Position numbers and translations under genes: made by a program. DNA of 64,000 nt from an uncultured Acidimicrobiales bacterium (lineage in GTDB: Bacteria > Actinomycetota > Acidimicrobiia > Acidimicrobiales > Aldehydirespiratoraceae), in NCBI GenBank assembly GCA_958296055.1, contig CATQHS010000001.1, positions 289,917 through 353,916 of the forward strand, in the 5' to 3' direction. Positions within the stretch are counted from its first letter, which is position 1. Each line of letters starts with the position of its first letter. Below are positions 56,410-63,888 of this stretch, piece by piece. The notes under the pieces are model-generated. The model was not told where the DNA came from. It did not search any database and worked only from the letters and a program-made list of their open reading frames with translations.

Positions 56410-57533
56410 AGTACATCGACGAGTACCGCGACCCGGAGACGGCCCGGGTGCTGCTGGGCGAGATCGAAGCGCTGGCCGCCGATCAGCCCCAGCGCAAGCT
56501 GATGGAGGTCTGCGGAGGCCACACCCACGCCATCTACCGCCACGGCATCGAGTCGCTGCTGCCCGACAGCATCGAATTGGTGCATGGGCCGGGGTGCCCG
56601 GTGTGCGTCATCCCCATGGGCCGGGTGGACGACGCCATCGCCGTGGCCCGGGCCGACGGCGTCACCCTGTGCTGCTTCGGCGACATGCTGCGGGTGCCGG
56701 GCGGCGACTCGACCCTCCAAGAGGCCAAGGCCGGCGGCGCCGACGTGCGGATCGTGTACTCGCCGCTGGACGCCCTGGCCCTGGCCGAGCGCGAGCCCGA
56801 CCGGGAGGTGGTGTTTCTGGCGGTGGGGTTCGAGACCACCGCCCCCTCTACCGCCGCCACCGTGCTGGCCGCCCGGGACCGGGGAGTCCGAAACTTCAGC
56901 GTCTTCTGCAACCACGTCACCATCGTCCCCCCGCTCAAGGCCATCCTCGACTCGCCCGGCTTGGACCTCGACGGGTTCCTGGGGCCCGGCCACGTCTCCA
57001 CCGTGATCGGAACCGACCCCTTCAGGTTCGTGCCCGCCCAATACGGGCGGCCGCTGGTGGTGGCCGGGTTCGAGCCGGTGGACGTCCTCCAAGGGGTGTC
57101 CATGCTGCTGCGCCAACTCGGCGGGGGCCGCTGCGAGGTGGAGAACCAGTACCGACGGGCGGTCGGCGGCGGCGGCAACCGGCGGGGGTTGGAGCTGATG
57201 CGGGAGGCGTTCGTGCTGCGGCCCCATTTCGAGTGGCGGGGCCTGGGGTTCATCGCCCAAAGCGCCTTGGCCCTGGCCCCCGGGCTGGCCGACTGGGACG
57301 CCGAGATCCGCTTCGATGTGCCCGGCCTGCGGGTGGCCGACCCCAAGGCCTGCCAGTGCGGCGAGGTGCTCAAAGGAGCGCTACGGCCCTGGGAGTGCAA
57401 GGTGTTCGGCACTGCCTGCACCCCCGAGTCGCCCATAGGCACCTGCATGGTGTCCTCCGAGGGCGCCTGCGCGGCCTACTACAACTACGGGCGCTACTCG
57501 CCCCGGGCCCGCATCCCCGTCTCGGCAAGCTGA
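56406..57533 (+). CDS. hypD: Hydrogenase maturation protein HypD
   Basis: 375 residues from GTG 56406. Shows the active-site Cys of LMEVCGGHTHAIYRHG and GPGCPVCVIP, the redox Cys pair region VFCNHVTIVP, and the [4Fe-4S] ligands KACQCGEVL, ECKVFGTACTPESPIGTCMVSSEGACAAYYNYGR. HypD is the scaffold on which HypE-thiocyanate and HypC assemble Fe(CN)2CO. Full length. Confidence 0.95.
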   Translation: MKYIDEYRDPETARVLLGEIEALAADQPQRKLMEVCGGHTHAIYRHGIESLLPDSIELVHGPGCPVCVIPMGRVDDAIAVARADGVTLCCFGDMLRVPGGDSTLQEAKAGGADVRIVYSPLDALALAEREPDREVVFLAVGFETTAPSTAATVLAARDRGVRNFSVFCNHVTIVPPLKAILDSPGLDLDGFLGPGHVSTVIGTDPFRFVPAQYGRPLVVAGFEPVDVLQGVSMLLRQLGGGRCEVENQYRRAVGGGGNRRGLELMREAFVLRPHFEWRGLGFIAQSALALAPGLADWDAEIRFDVPGLRVADPKACQCGEVLKGALRPWECKVFGTACTPESPIGTCMVSSEGACAAYYNYGRYSPRARIPVSAS

Positions 57534-57540
57534 TGGCCTG

Positions 57541-57660
57541 ATGACGGCCGAGGCCGAGGCGACCGGGCCGACGGGCCCAACGCCGGCCAGGGCCGAGGCG
57601 ACCGGGCCGACGGGCACAACGCCGGCCAGGGCCGAGGCGGCGCCCCCGCCGCCCCGCTGA
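57541..57660 (+). other. Bridging mini-ORF hypD-hypE with 39-bp repeats
   Basis: 39 codons, starting MTAEAEATGPTG. Its ATG joins a preceding 2-codon frame ATG GCC TGA (57533-57541) by TGATG, which itself starts on the hypD stop, and its TGA joins the hypE ATG by TGATG. The body is two 39-bp units, 57552-57590 and 57591-57629, plus 10 bases; unit length is a multiple of three. Confidence 0.5.
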
Positions 57661-58751
57661 TGGCCGCCAACGCCGACCGGGCCGCCCGCGAGGAGGTGCT
57701 GGCCCGGGTGGAGTCGTGGCGGCGGCGGGCGCCAAAGCTCACCGACAAGGTCGTCACCATGGCCCACGGCGCGGGAGGCAAGGCCGGCCAAGCCCTCCTG
57801 GAGGCAGTGATCCGGCCCGCCTTCTCCAACCCGGCGCTGGACCGCCTCGACGACGGCGCCGTGCTGGAGGCCCCGCCGGGCCGGAGGCTGGTGCTGACCA
57901 CCGACTCGTTCGTGGTCACCCCCCGACGATTCGGCGGCGGCTCCATCGGCGACTTGGCCGTCAACGGCACGGTGAACGACCTGGCGGCCATGGGGGCCGA
58001 ACCGCACGCCCTAGCCCTCTCCTTCGTGCTGGAAGAGGGACTGGCGGTGGCCGAGTTGCGCCAGATCGTCGCCGACGCGGCCGCGGCCGCCGCCCGGGCC
58101 GGGGCACCGGTGGTGACCGGAGACACCAAGGTGGTGGAGCGGGGGGCGGCCGACGGGTGCTACATCACCTCCAGCGGGGTGGGCTGGGTGATGCCGGGGC
58201 TGGAGTTGGGCGCGGAGCGGGTGCGGCCCGGCGACGCGGTGCTGGTGTCGGGGACCCTCGGCGACCACGGCACCGCGGTCATGGTGGCCCGCGGCGACCT
58301 GGCCCTGGCCTCCGCCGTCGAATCCGACACCGCCCCGCTGTGGGACCTGGCCGAGGCGCTGCTGACCGCCGTGCCTGAAACCCGCTGGATGCGGGACCCG
58401 ACCCGGGGCGGCCTGGCCTCGGCCGGCAACGAGCTGGCTGCCGCGGCCGGGGTGGGGATCCGGCTCTTCGAGCGCCGCCTGCCGGTGCGGCCGGAGGTGG
58501 CGGCGGCCTGCGAGCTGTTAGGCCTCGATCCGCTGCACATAGCCAACGAGGGCAAGCTGGCCGCGGTGGTCCCCGGCGACCGGGCCGACGCCGCGGTGGC
58601 CGCCATGCGGTCCTGCGCCACCGGTGCGGACGCCGCTATCGTCGGCGAGGTCACCGGCGAGCACCCCGGCTTGGTCGTCATCGAGACCGCCCTGGGCGGG
58701 ACCCGGATCGCGGACATGCTGGTCGGCGACCCACTCCCCCGCATCTGCTGA
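57660..58751 (+). CDS. hypE: Hydrogenase expression/formation protein HypE
   Basis: 363 residues; AIR-synthase-like fold with VVTMAHGAGGKAG, LDDGAVLEAPPGRRLVLTTDSFVVTP, GSIGDLAVNGTVNDLAAMGAEP, PVVTGDTKVVERG, and TRWMRDPTRGGLASAGNELA. It ends in PRIC, the C-terminal Cys that accepts a carbamoyl group and is dehydrated to thiocyanate. Start ATG on the TGATG overlap. Last plus-strand gene of the hyp operon before a G-free tract. Confidence 0.95.
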   Translation: MAANADRAAREEVLARVESWRRRAPKLTDKVVTMAHGAGGKAGQALLEAVIRPAFSNPALDRLDDGAVLEAPPGRRLVLTTDSFVVTPRRFGGGSIGDLAVNGTVNDLAAMGAEPHALALSFVLEEGLAVAELRQIVADAAAAAARAGAPVVTGDTKVVERGAADGCYITSSGVGWVMPGLELGAERVRPGDAVLVSGTLGDHGTAVMVARGDLALASAVESDTAPLWDLAEALLTAVPETRWMRDPTRGGLASAGNELAAAAGVGIRLFERRLPVRPEVAAACELLGLDPLHIANEGKLAAVVPGDRADAAVAAMRSCATGADAAIVGEVTGEHPGLVVIETALGGTRIADMLVGDPLPRIC

Positions 58752-58828
58752 CCACTCCCCCACCTTCCCCCTCTCTCTTCATCCTTCTTTCCCTTCTTCT
58801 TCCCCTCTCCTCATCCCCTCCCTCTTCA
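58752..58828 (+). terminator. 77-nt C/T-rich tract without G, possible Rho-utilisation site
   Basis: From just after the hypE stop to 58826 there is no G, only C and T runs with a few A. In high-GC DNA this is striking. C-rich, G-poor unstructured RNA is what Rho binds, so this could be a Rho-dependent terminator for the hyp operon. On the other strand it is a polypurine tract. Confidence 0.4.
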
Positions 58829-58830
58829 GG

Positions 58831-58879
58831 TTTTTCTGAGCAAAAAGCGCTCGTATACGACAACGATTGCTCAGAAAAC
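58831..58879. repeat. 49-bp double-dyad element, copy 2
   Basis: TTTTTCTGAGCA ... TGCTCAGAAAAC around the central TCGTATACGA. Lies 41 nt before the DUF3800-like gene and behind the hyp operon. Same layout as copies 1 and 3. Confidence 0.85.
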
Positions 58880-58919
58880 CCGGGGAAGGGGGGCCTCAAT
58901 CCCGAAAGGGCGTCCACCG

Positions 58920-59450
58920 ATGAGCGTCCATGCATTCGTCGACGAATCGCAACGAGGCCCGTACCTCCTCTGCGCTGCTCTGATCGATCCCCGTGATCTG
59001 GCCGCCGCTCGGGCCCGGCTGCGATCCATGCTCCTGTCAGGGCAACGCCGCCTGCACTTCACCAAAGAGCGCCCGCCGCGCCGTCGGTCGCTGCTGTCGG
59101 CCATGTCCAATCTCGGCGTTCGGGTCAGGCTGTACGAGTCGACCGAGAAGCAAGAGACGGCCCGGCAGCAGGTCATGGCTTCCCTTCTGGCCGACTTGGT
59201 CGCCTTGGGATGCAGGCGGATCGTCATCGAGAGCCGTCACTACATCCAGAACGACAAAGAGCGCCGTGCGATAGCCACGGCCGTTCGATTAGGCCATGCA
59301 CCCGAAGACTTGGTCTACGACCACATGCGTGCCCACGAGGAGCCCCTGCTGTGGATAGCTGACGCCGTGGCCTGGGCCTACGGGGCCCGCGGGGAGTGGC
59401 GGCCCCGAGTGGCCGAGATAATCGATCACGTTCGCCGCGTCGGCGGCTGA
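58920..59450 (+). CDS. DUF3800-like protein (RNase H-like fold)
   Basis: 176 residues. The N-terminus VHAFVDESQRGPYLLCAALI has the Asp-Glu of DUF3800-type RNase H-like proteins, followed by RLRSMLLSGQRRLHFTKE, CRRIVIESRHYIQNDKERR and EPLLWIADAVAWAYG with a late Asp. This family is seen in mobile and defence islands and may cleave nucleic acid. It is placed among hyp genes without an obvious link to hydrogenase. ATG at 58920 follows copy 2 of the 49-bp element; no strong ribosome-binding site. It converges on CooC2 over a hairpin. Confidence 0.6.
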   Translation: MSVHAFVDESQRGPYLLCAALIDPRDLAAARARLRSMLLSGQRRLHFTKERPPRRRSLLSAMSNLGVRVRLYESTEKQETARQQVMASLLADLVALGCRRIVIESRHYIQNDKERRAIATAVRLGHAPEDLVYDHMRAHEEPLLWIADAVAWAYGARGEWRPRVAEIIDHVRRVGG

Positions 59451-59463
59451 CCCGCAAAGCGCA

Positions 59464-59502
59464 AAGCCCGGCTCTCCTCCGTCCGGAGGGATGACCGGGC
59501 TT
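59464..59502. terminator. Bidirectional hairpin terminator between convergent genes
   Basis: Arms AAGCCCGG (59464-59471) and CCGGGCTT (59495-59502) enclose a second inner hairpin CCTCCG-TCCGGAGG. It lies 13 nt after the DUF3800-like stop and about 90 nt from the CooC2 stop. The terminal TT in both directions is short. Confidence 0.55.
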
Positions 59503-59594
59503 CACTTCCTGGGGCTACTGCCCCCGGCACCAGTCAGTATGGCCGCCGCGGGCACCGGATGCAACTCCCCCGGCGTCTCTCCCGGTCCCGGCGA

Positions 59595-60356
59595 TCAGCC
59601 CACCGGGGCGGGCTCGGGCCGGAGGTGGTCGGCCAGATGCTCCACGGCTTGCCATACGTCGGGGGCGGAGGTCCGCTCCAGGAGCAGGCCGAGCCGGTCG
59701 GCGGCGACCAGTTCTCCGCTGGCCGGTACGACCGCGTCGAGGGGCACCTCGTGCTGGCGGCACAGCTCTTCGAGCGCGTCGAGCTGGTCGGGGCCGTCCA
59801 CCTTGTTGCCCAGCCCGACCCAGGCCCCGATGCCCAGCTCTGCGGCCAGGGTGATGGTGCGCCGGGCGGTGATCACCGCCTTGCGGCTCGGCTCCATGAC
59901 CAGAACCAGCACGTCGGCGTGGGCCAAGGTGCCGCCGGAGCGGCTCAGGTGCTCGATGCCGGCCTCCATGTCGATGACGGTGTCGTCGGCCTCGGAGTCG
60001 AGGGCCTGGCCGAGCAGGCTGCGCACGGTGGCATGGCCTCCGCAGGTGCAGCCGGCCGCGGCCTCGGTCACCCGCAGGGCCGACATCAGGGCCACCCCCG
60101 CCGGGGTGGCGACCGCGTAATCCCCCATCAGCTCGGCCACGGTGAGGTCGCCCCGGGGGCCGACCACCGCCGAGCGGGGGACGACAGGGACGGCCTCGGT
60201 CTCAGCCGGGTCGAGCCCCAGGGACAGCCCGAGGTTGGGGTTGGAGTCGGTGTCCACCGCCAGCACCCGCCGGCCCCGCTCGGCCAGAGTACGGGCCAGC
60301 AGCGAAGCCACCGTCGTCTTGCCCGCGCCCCCCTTGCCGACCACGCCGATCTTCAC
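59595..60356 (-). CDS. CooC-like ATPase 2
   Basis: 253 residues from a GTG start. VVGKGGAGKTTVASLLA, VLAVDTDSNPNLGLSLGLD, CTCGGHATV (the C-x-C...H motif of CooC) and DMEAGIEHLSRSGGTLAHADVLVLVMEPSRKA match CooC-type Ni-insertion ATPases well, better than CooC1. It follows hypF by about 100 nt on the minus strand. Converges on the DUF3800-like gene. Confidence 0.9.
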   Translation of the reverse strand: MKIGVVGKGGAGKTTVASLLARTLAERGRRVLAVDTDSNPNLGLSLGLDPAETEAVPVVPRSAVVGPRGDLTVAELMGDYAVATPAGVALMSALRVTEAAAGCTCGGHATVRSLLGQALDSEADDTVIDMEAGIEHLSRSGGTLAHADVLVLVMEPSRKAVITARRTITLAAELGIGAWVGLGNKVDGPDQLDALEELCRQHEVPLDAVVPASGELVAADRLGLLLERTSAPDVWQAVEHLADHLRPEPAPVG

Positions 60357-60458
60357 GCCGTACTCCCTTTGCCGGGCCTTTCTCGCCGTCCGGGCCCTGC
60401 GCTCGCTCTTGCCTCCGGCCTCGGAGGCGGTCTCCGTCGATCTCCGCCCGATCTCCGG

Positions 60459-62960
60459 TTACCGCCGGTCTCGGGCGGCGATGTCGTCGATGCTACCGGC
60501 GGCCCGCAGGAGGGCCCGGCCCACCGCGACCTGGCCCAGGGATATGCCGCCGTCGTTGGGCGGAACCTGGGAATGGAGCAGCACTTCAAACCCGGCGGCT
60601 TCCAGAAGGGGCACGGCCAGCTCGACCAAGAGCCGGTTCTGGAAGACTCCCCCGCTCAGGGCCGCGGTCCCCACCCCGGTGGCGTCCCGCAGGCGGGCGC
60701 AGACCTCGACGATCATGGCGACCAAGCCGGTGTGGAAGGCGCCCGCCATCACCGCCGGACCTACCCCGGCCATGGCGTCCTCGGCGACGGCCGCCATCAC
60801 CGAGGCCGGGTCAATCCGCATCGGAGCCTCGAGGGGATCGACGGATTCGGGCAGGTCCCACCGGTAGGAGCGGCCGGTGACGACGGCGGCCTGTTCCAGG
60901 CGGGCCGCGGCCTGGCCGTCGTAGGACACCGAGCCGGCCAGCCCGCACAGCGCGGCCACCGCGTCGAACAGCCGGCCCATCGAGGAGGTGACCAACGAAC
61001 GACCCCCAGCGCACAGATCCGCTACTGCGGCCACTTCAGACTCAGAACGCCCCAACAACCCGGCCACCGCGGCCGCCTCGGACTCAGAGCGCCCCGGCTG
61101 GCCAGACCGGTCGCCGGGGCGGTCGGCGGTGTCGGCGCCCGGGCCGACCGGGCGGAGTAGGTGGGCCACGGCCATGCGCCACGGCTCCCGGATGGCGGCG
61201 GTGGAGCCCGGAAGGGGGACGGGGGCCAGATGGGCGGCCCGGTCGAAGCCGGCGGCGTCGCCCACCAGGAACTCCCCGCCCCACAGAGTGCCGTCGTCAC
61301 CCCAGCCGAGCCCGTCGAAGGTCACCCCTATGGCCGGGCCGTCGTGGGCGTTGTCGGCCAGGCAGGCGGCCAGATGGGCGTGGTGGTGCTGGACGGCGAC
61401 GGCGGGGGCCAGGGTCTGGGACCGGGCGAACTTGGCCGACAGGTACTCGGGATGCCGATCATGCACCACCAAGGCCGGCTCGGCCCCGGACAGCTCCAGC
61501 AGGTCGGCCACCGCCCCCTCGAAGGCTTCCAAAGTGAGGTGCTCCTCTAGGTCGCCCAGGTGAACCGAGAGGTGGGCCTCGTCGCCCAAGCCCAGACAGA
61601 CCGTGCTCTTCAGCTCGGCCCCCACCCCCAGCACGGTCGGGCCCCCCCGCTCCAGGCGCACCGGCCGGGGGACGAATCCCCGGGCCCGGCGCAGGAGCTG
61701 GAACCGGCCGGCCGCGGCCTGCCCCACCGAGTCGTCGGCCCGGCGCTCGATCCGGCGGTCGTGGGTTAGGAAGGCGTCGGCGATGACCCCCAGCCGGACG
61801 GCGGCGTCAGCGTCGTCGATGACGATGGGCTCATCGGAGCGGTTGCCGCTGGTGCACACCAGCGGCGCCGAGGCCGCGGAGGCCAGGAGTTGGTGCAGCG
61901 GGGCGGCGGGCAGCATCACCCCTAGGAGCCGCGAACCGGGCGCCACCGCCTCGCAGACTCCAGCGCCAGGCCGGCGCTCGGCCAGCACGATGGGCCGCTC
62001 GGGCCCGGTCAGGGCCCGCCGGGAGAGGTCGTCCAACTCGACCAGGGCCTCGGCCTCGCCCAGGCTGGCGACCAGCAGGGCGAAGGGCTTCTCATAGCGG
62101 TTCTTGGCCGCCCGCAGCCGGGCCACCGCGGTGTCGTCGTCGGCCCGGCACACGAGCTGATAGCCGCCCAGGCCCTTGACGGCCACGATTCCAGAGCCGG
62201 CGATCAGCGAGGCGGCGGCGGCAAGGAGATCGCCGGGCCCGAGCGGCACCCGGTGCGAGCCCCGACGGTCGGCGATCAGCGAAACGGCTCCGCCGTCGGG
62301 ATCGCCGGCGATCGGGGGGCCGGTGGCATCCCGCAGTTCCAGGGTCGGCCCGCAGTCGGGGCAGCAGGTGGCCTGGGCGTGGTGGCGGCGGTCGCCGGCC
62401 CGGTCGTACTCGGCCCGGCACCGCCCGCACAGGGCGAAATCGGCCATGGCGGTGCCGGCCCGGTCATAGGGCAGGGAGCGCACCACGGTGTAACGGGGAC
62501 CGCAGTCGGTGCAGCAGGTGAAGGCGTAGCCGAAGCGCCGGTCGGCCGGGTCGGAGATCTCGGCCGCACAGGCCTCGCACACCGCGGCGTCAGGCGGGAT
62601 GGACGCCGGGGTCATCGGCAACCCGGCACCGTCGCCGTCGCCGGCCCGGGCACCAGCAGCGGCATCGAGGTCAGCGGCAGCCCGAGCGTCGATTGCGATC
62701 ACGAAGTCGTCCTCGTCGGCGACCACCGCGATCGGCTCGGTCTTGATCTCCCGGATGCAGGCCAGCGGCGGCGCCTGTTGGCGCAAGGCGTCGGCGAAAG
62801 CGTCCAGCGCCGCATCAGGGCCCTGAACCTCGCACCAGACGCCGCGGCCGTCGTTGCCCACCGCCCCGGTCAGCCCCGACCGTCGGGCCAGCCGGTGGAC
62901 GAAAGGCCTGAACCCCACTCCCTGAACGGTGCCGCTCACCCGCAGCCGCCACCTCTGCAC
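60459..62960 (-). CDS. hypF: Carbamoyltransferase HypF
   Basis: 833 residues from the GTG at 62960; further upstream the frame is open but reads the 49-bp element. N-terminal acylphosphatase domain (RVSGTVQGVGFRPFVHRLA), two zinc fingers with CEACAAEI, CCTDCGPRYT and CGRCRAEYDRA, CCPDCGPTL, then the Sua5/YrdC-like domain (VAVKGLGGYQLVCRADDDTAVARLRAAK, KPFALLV) and the Kae1-like C-terminal domain (HHHAHLAACLADN, TFDGLGWGDDGTLWGGEFL, GGVFQNRLLVE). Carbamoyl-AMP is passed to HypE. A repeat of RSESE-AAVA inside the last domain is a local in-frame duplication. Confidence 0.93.
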   Translation of the reverse strand: MQRWRLRVSGTVQGVGFRPFVHRLARRSGLTGAVGNDGRGVWCEVQGPDAALDAFADALRQQAPPLACIREIKTEPIAVVADEDDFVIAIDARAAADLDAAAGARAGDGDGAGLPMTPASIPPDAAVCEACAAEISDPADRRFGYAFTCCTDCGPRYTVVRSLPYDRAGTAMADFALCGRCRAEYDRAGDRRHHAQATCCPDCGPTLELRDATGPPIAGDPDGGAVSLIADRRGSHRVPLGPGDLLAAAASLIAGSGIVAVKGLGGYQLVCRADDDTAVARLRAAKNRYEKPFALLVASLGEAEALVELDDLSRRALTGPERPIVLAERRPGAGVCEAVAPGSRLLGVMLPAAPLHQLLASAASAPLVCTSGNRSDEPIVIDDADAAVRLGVIADAFLTHDRRIERRADDSVGQAAAGRFQLLRRARGFVPRPVRLERGGPTVLGVGAELKSTVCLGLGDEAHLSVHLGDLEEHLTLEAFEGAVADLLELSGAEPALVVHDRHPEYLSAKFARSQTLAPAVAVQHHHAHLAACLADNAHDGPAIGVTFDGLGWGDDGTLWGGEFLVGDAAGFDRAAHLAPVPLPGSTAAIREPWRMAVAHLLRPVGPGADTADRPGDRSGQPGRSESEAAAVAGLLGRSESEVAAVADLCAGGRSLVTSSMGRLFDAVAALCGLAGSVSYDGQAAARLEQAAVVTGRSYRWDLPESVDPLEAPMRIDPASVMAAVAEDAMAGVGPAVMAGAFHTGLVAMIVEVCARLRDATGVGTAALSGGVFQNRLLVELAVPLLEAAGFEVLLHSQVPPNDGGISLGQVAVGRALLRAAGSIDDIAARDRR

Positions 62961-63002
62961 ACCCCCACCCCCCTCCGCCGGCTTCTGGTTTCGCGTCCCC
63001 AG

Positions 63003-63051
63003 TTTTTCTGAGCAAGAAACGTCGCTATACGACAATCTTTGCTCAGAAAAC
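63003..63051. repeat. 49-bp double-dyad element, copy 3
   Basis: TTTTTCTGAGCA ... TGCTCAGAAAAC around GTCG-CTATA-CGAC. It lies between the divergent starts of hypF (62960) and CooC3 (63067), the classical place for an operator or promoter. Confidence 0.85.
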
Positions 63052-63066
63052 GCGGGAGGGGGCGGG

Positions 63067-63858
63067 ATGAGCGGGTCGGGGCGGGTGCGGGTGGCCTTCG
63101 TGGGCAAGGGGGGCGCGGGCAAGTCCACCATCGCCGGGACCTTCGCCCGGCTGTTGGGCCGGGCCGGGCGCTCGGTGCTGGCCATCGACTCCGACCCGCT
63201 GCCGGGCCTGCCCTACTCGCTGGGCGTCGCCGTCGACGACCGGCCGATTCCCGACGACGCCGTGACCGAGGGCCCGCCCGGCGGGCCTCGCTGGGTGCTG
63301 GCCCCGCACCTGGACCCCGAGGCGCTGATCCGACGCCACGGGCGGGTCTGCCCCGACGGGGTCCGCTACCTGCAGTTCGGCAACCTGCGGGGCCACGTCG
63401 CCGCCCTTCAGAAGGCCCAGCACGCCTGGAGCCAGACGGTGAGCGAACTGGACCGCCACCGCTGGGACGTGGTCGGGGACCTGCCGGGAGGGACCCGCCA
63501 GCCCATGTTCGGCTGGGCCAAGTACGCGGAGGTGGTGTGCGTGGTGGTCGAGCCCACCGCCAAGTCGCTGCACACCGCCCGGCGGCTGCTCACCCTGTCG
63601 AAGTCCAGGTGGGCGCCGCAGACGGTGGCGGTGGTGGCCAGCAAGGTCCGCGGTCCCGACGACGCCGAGCTCATCGGCAGCCGCCTCGGCGCCGAGGTGC
63701 TGGCCGCCGTGCCCCACTCCGATCCGGTGTTGGCCGGAGACCGCCGGGGCGCGGCCCCTCTCGACGCCGACCCGGAGGGAGACTTCGCCAAGGCGGTGGG
63801 GGTGCTGGTCGAGCGAGTGCTCAGCCTCTACCCTGCCGCGGCTAAAGAGCGGTCATAA
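63067..63858 (+). CDS. CooC/MinD-like ATPase 3
   Basis: 263 residues; ATG at 63067 with GGGAGGGGGCGGG upstream. Walker A VAFVGKGGAGKSTIAG, then VLAIDSDPLPGLPYSLGV, where the SNPNL of CooC is replaced by PLPGL. It lacks the C-x-C motif but has VCPDGVRYLQFGNLRGHV, and DVVGDLPGGTRQPMFGWAKYAEVVCVVVEPTAKS. More diverged from CooC than the other copies and closer to general MinD-like nucleotide switch proteins; may handle a different metal or partner. Confidence 0.8.
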   Translation: MSGSGRVRVAFVGKGGAGKSTIAGTFARLLGRAGRSVLAIDSDPLPGLPYSLGVAVDDRPIPDDAVTEGPPGGPRWVLAPHLDPEALIRRHGRVCPDGVRYLQFGNLRGHVAALQKAQHAWSQTVSELDRHRWDVVGDLPGGTRQPMFGWAKYAEVVCVVVEPTAKSLHTARRLLTLSKSRWAPQTVAVVASKVRGPDDAELIGSRLGAEVLAAVPHSDPVLAGDRRGAAPLDADPEGDFAKAVGVLVERVLSLYPAAAKERS

Positions 63859-63867
63859 GGAGCAGGC

Positions 63868-63888
63868 ATGAGGATGGCTCGGGCGTGA
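63868..63888 (+). other. 6-codon mini-ORF with Shine-Dalgarno before CooC4
   Basis: ATG AGG ATG GCT CGG GCG TGA: its TGA overlaps the CooC4 GTG by GTGA. AAGGAG lies 5 nt before its ATG, and no such site fits the CooC4 GTG. So ribosomes probably enter at the mini-ORF and reinitiate on the real gene. Confidence 0.6.

Noticed and set aside
62961-63185. N-terminal extension of HypF reading through the 49-bp element
   Set aside because: The acylphosphatase domain starts at 62960; the extra frame reads a repeat that also looks translated in other contexts only because it has no stop.
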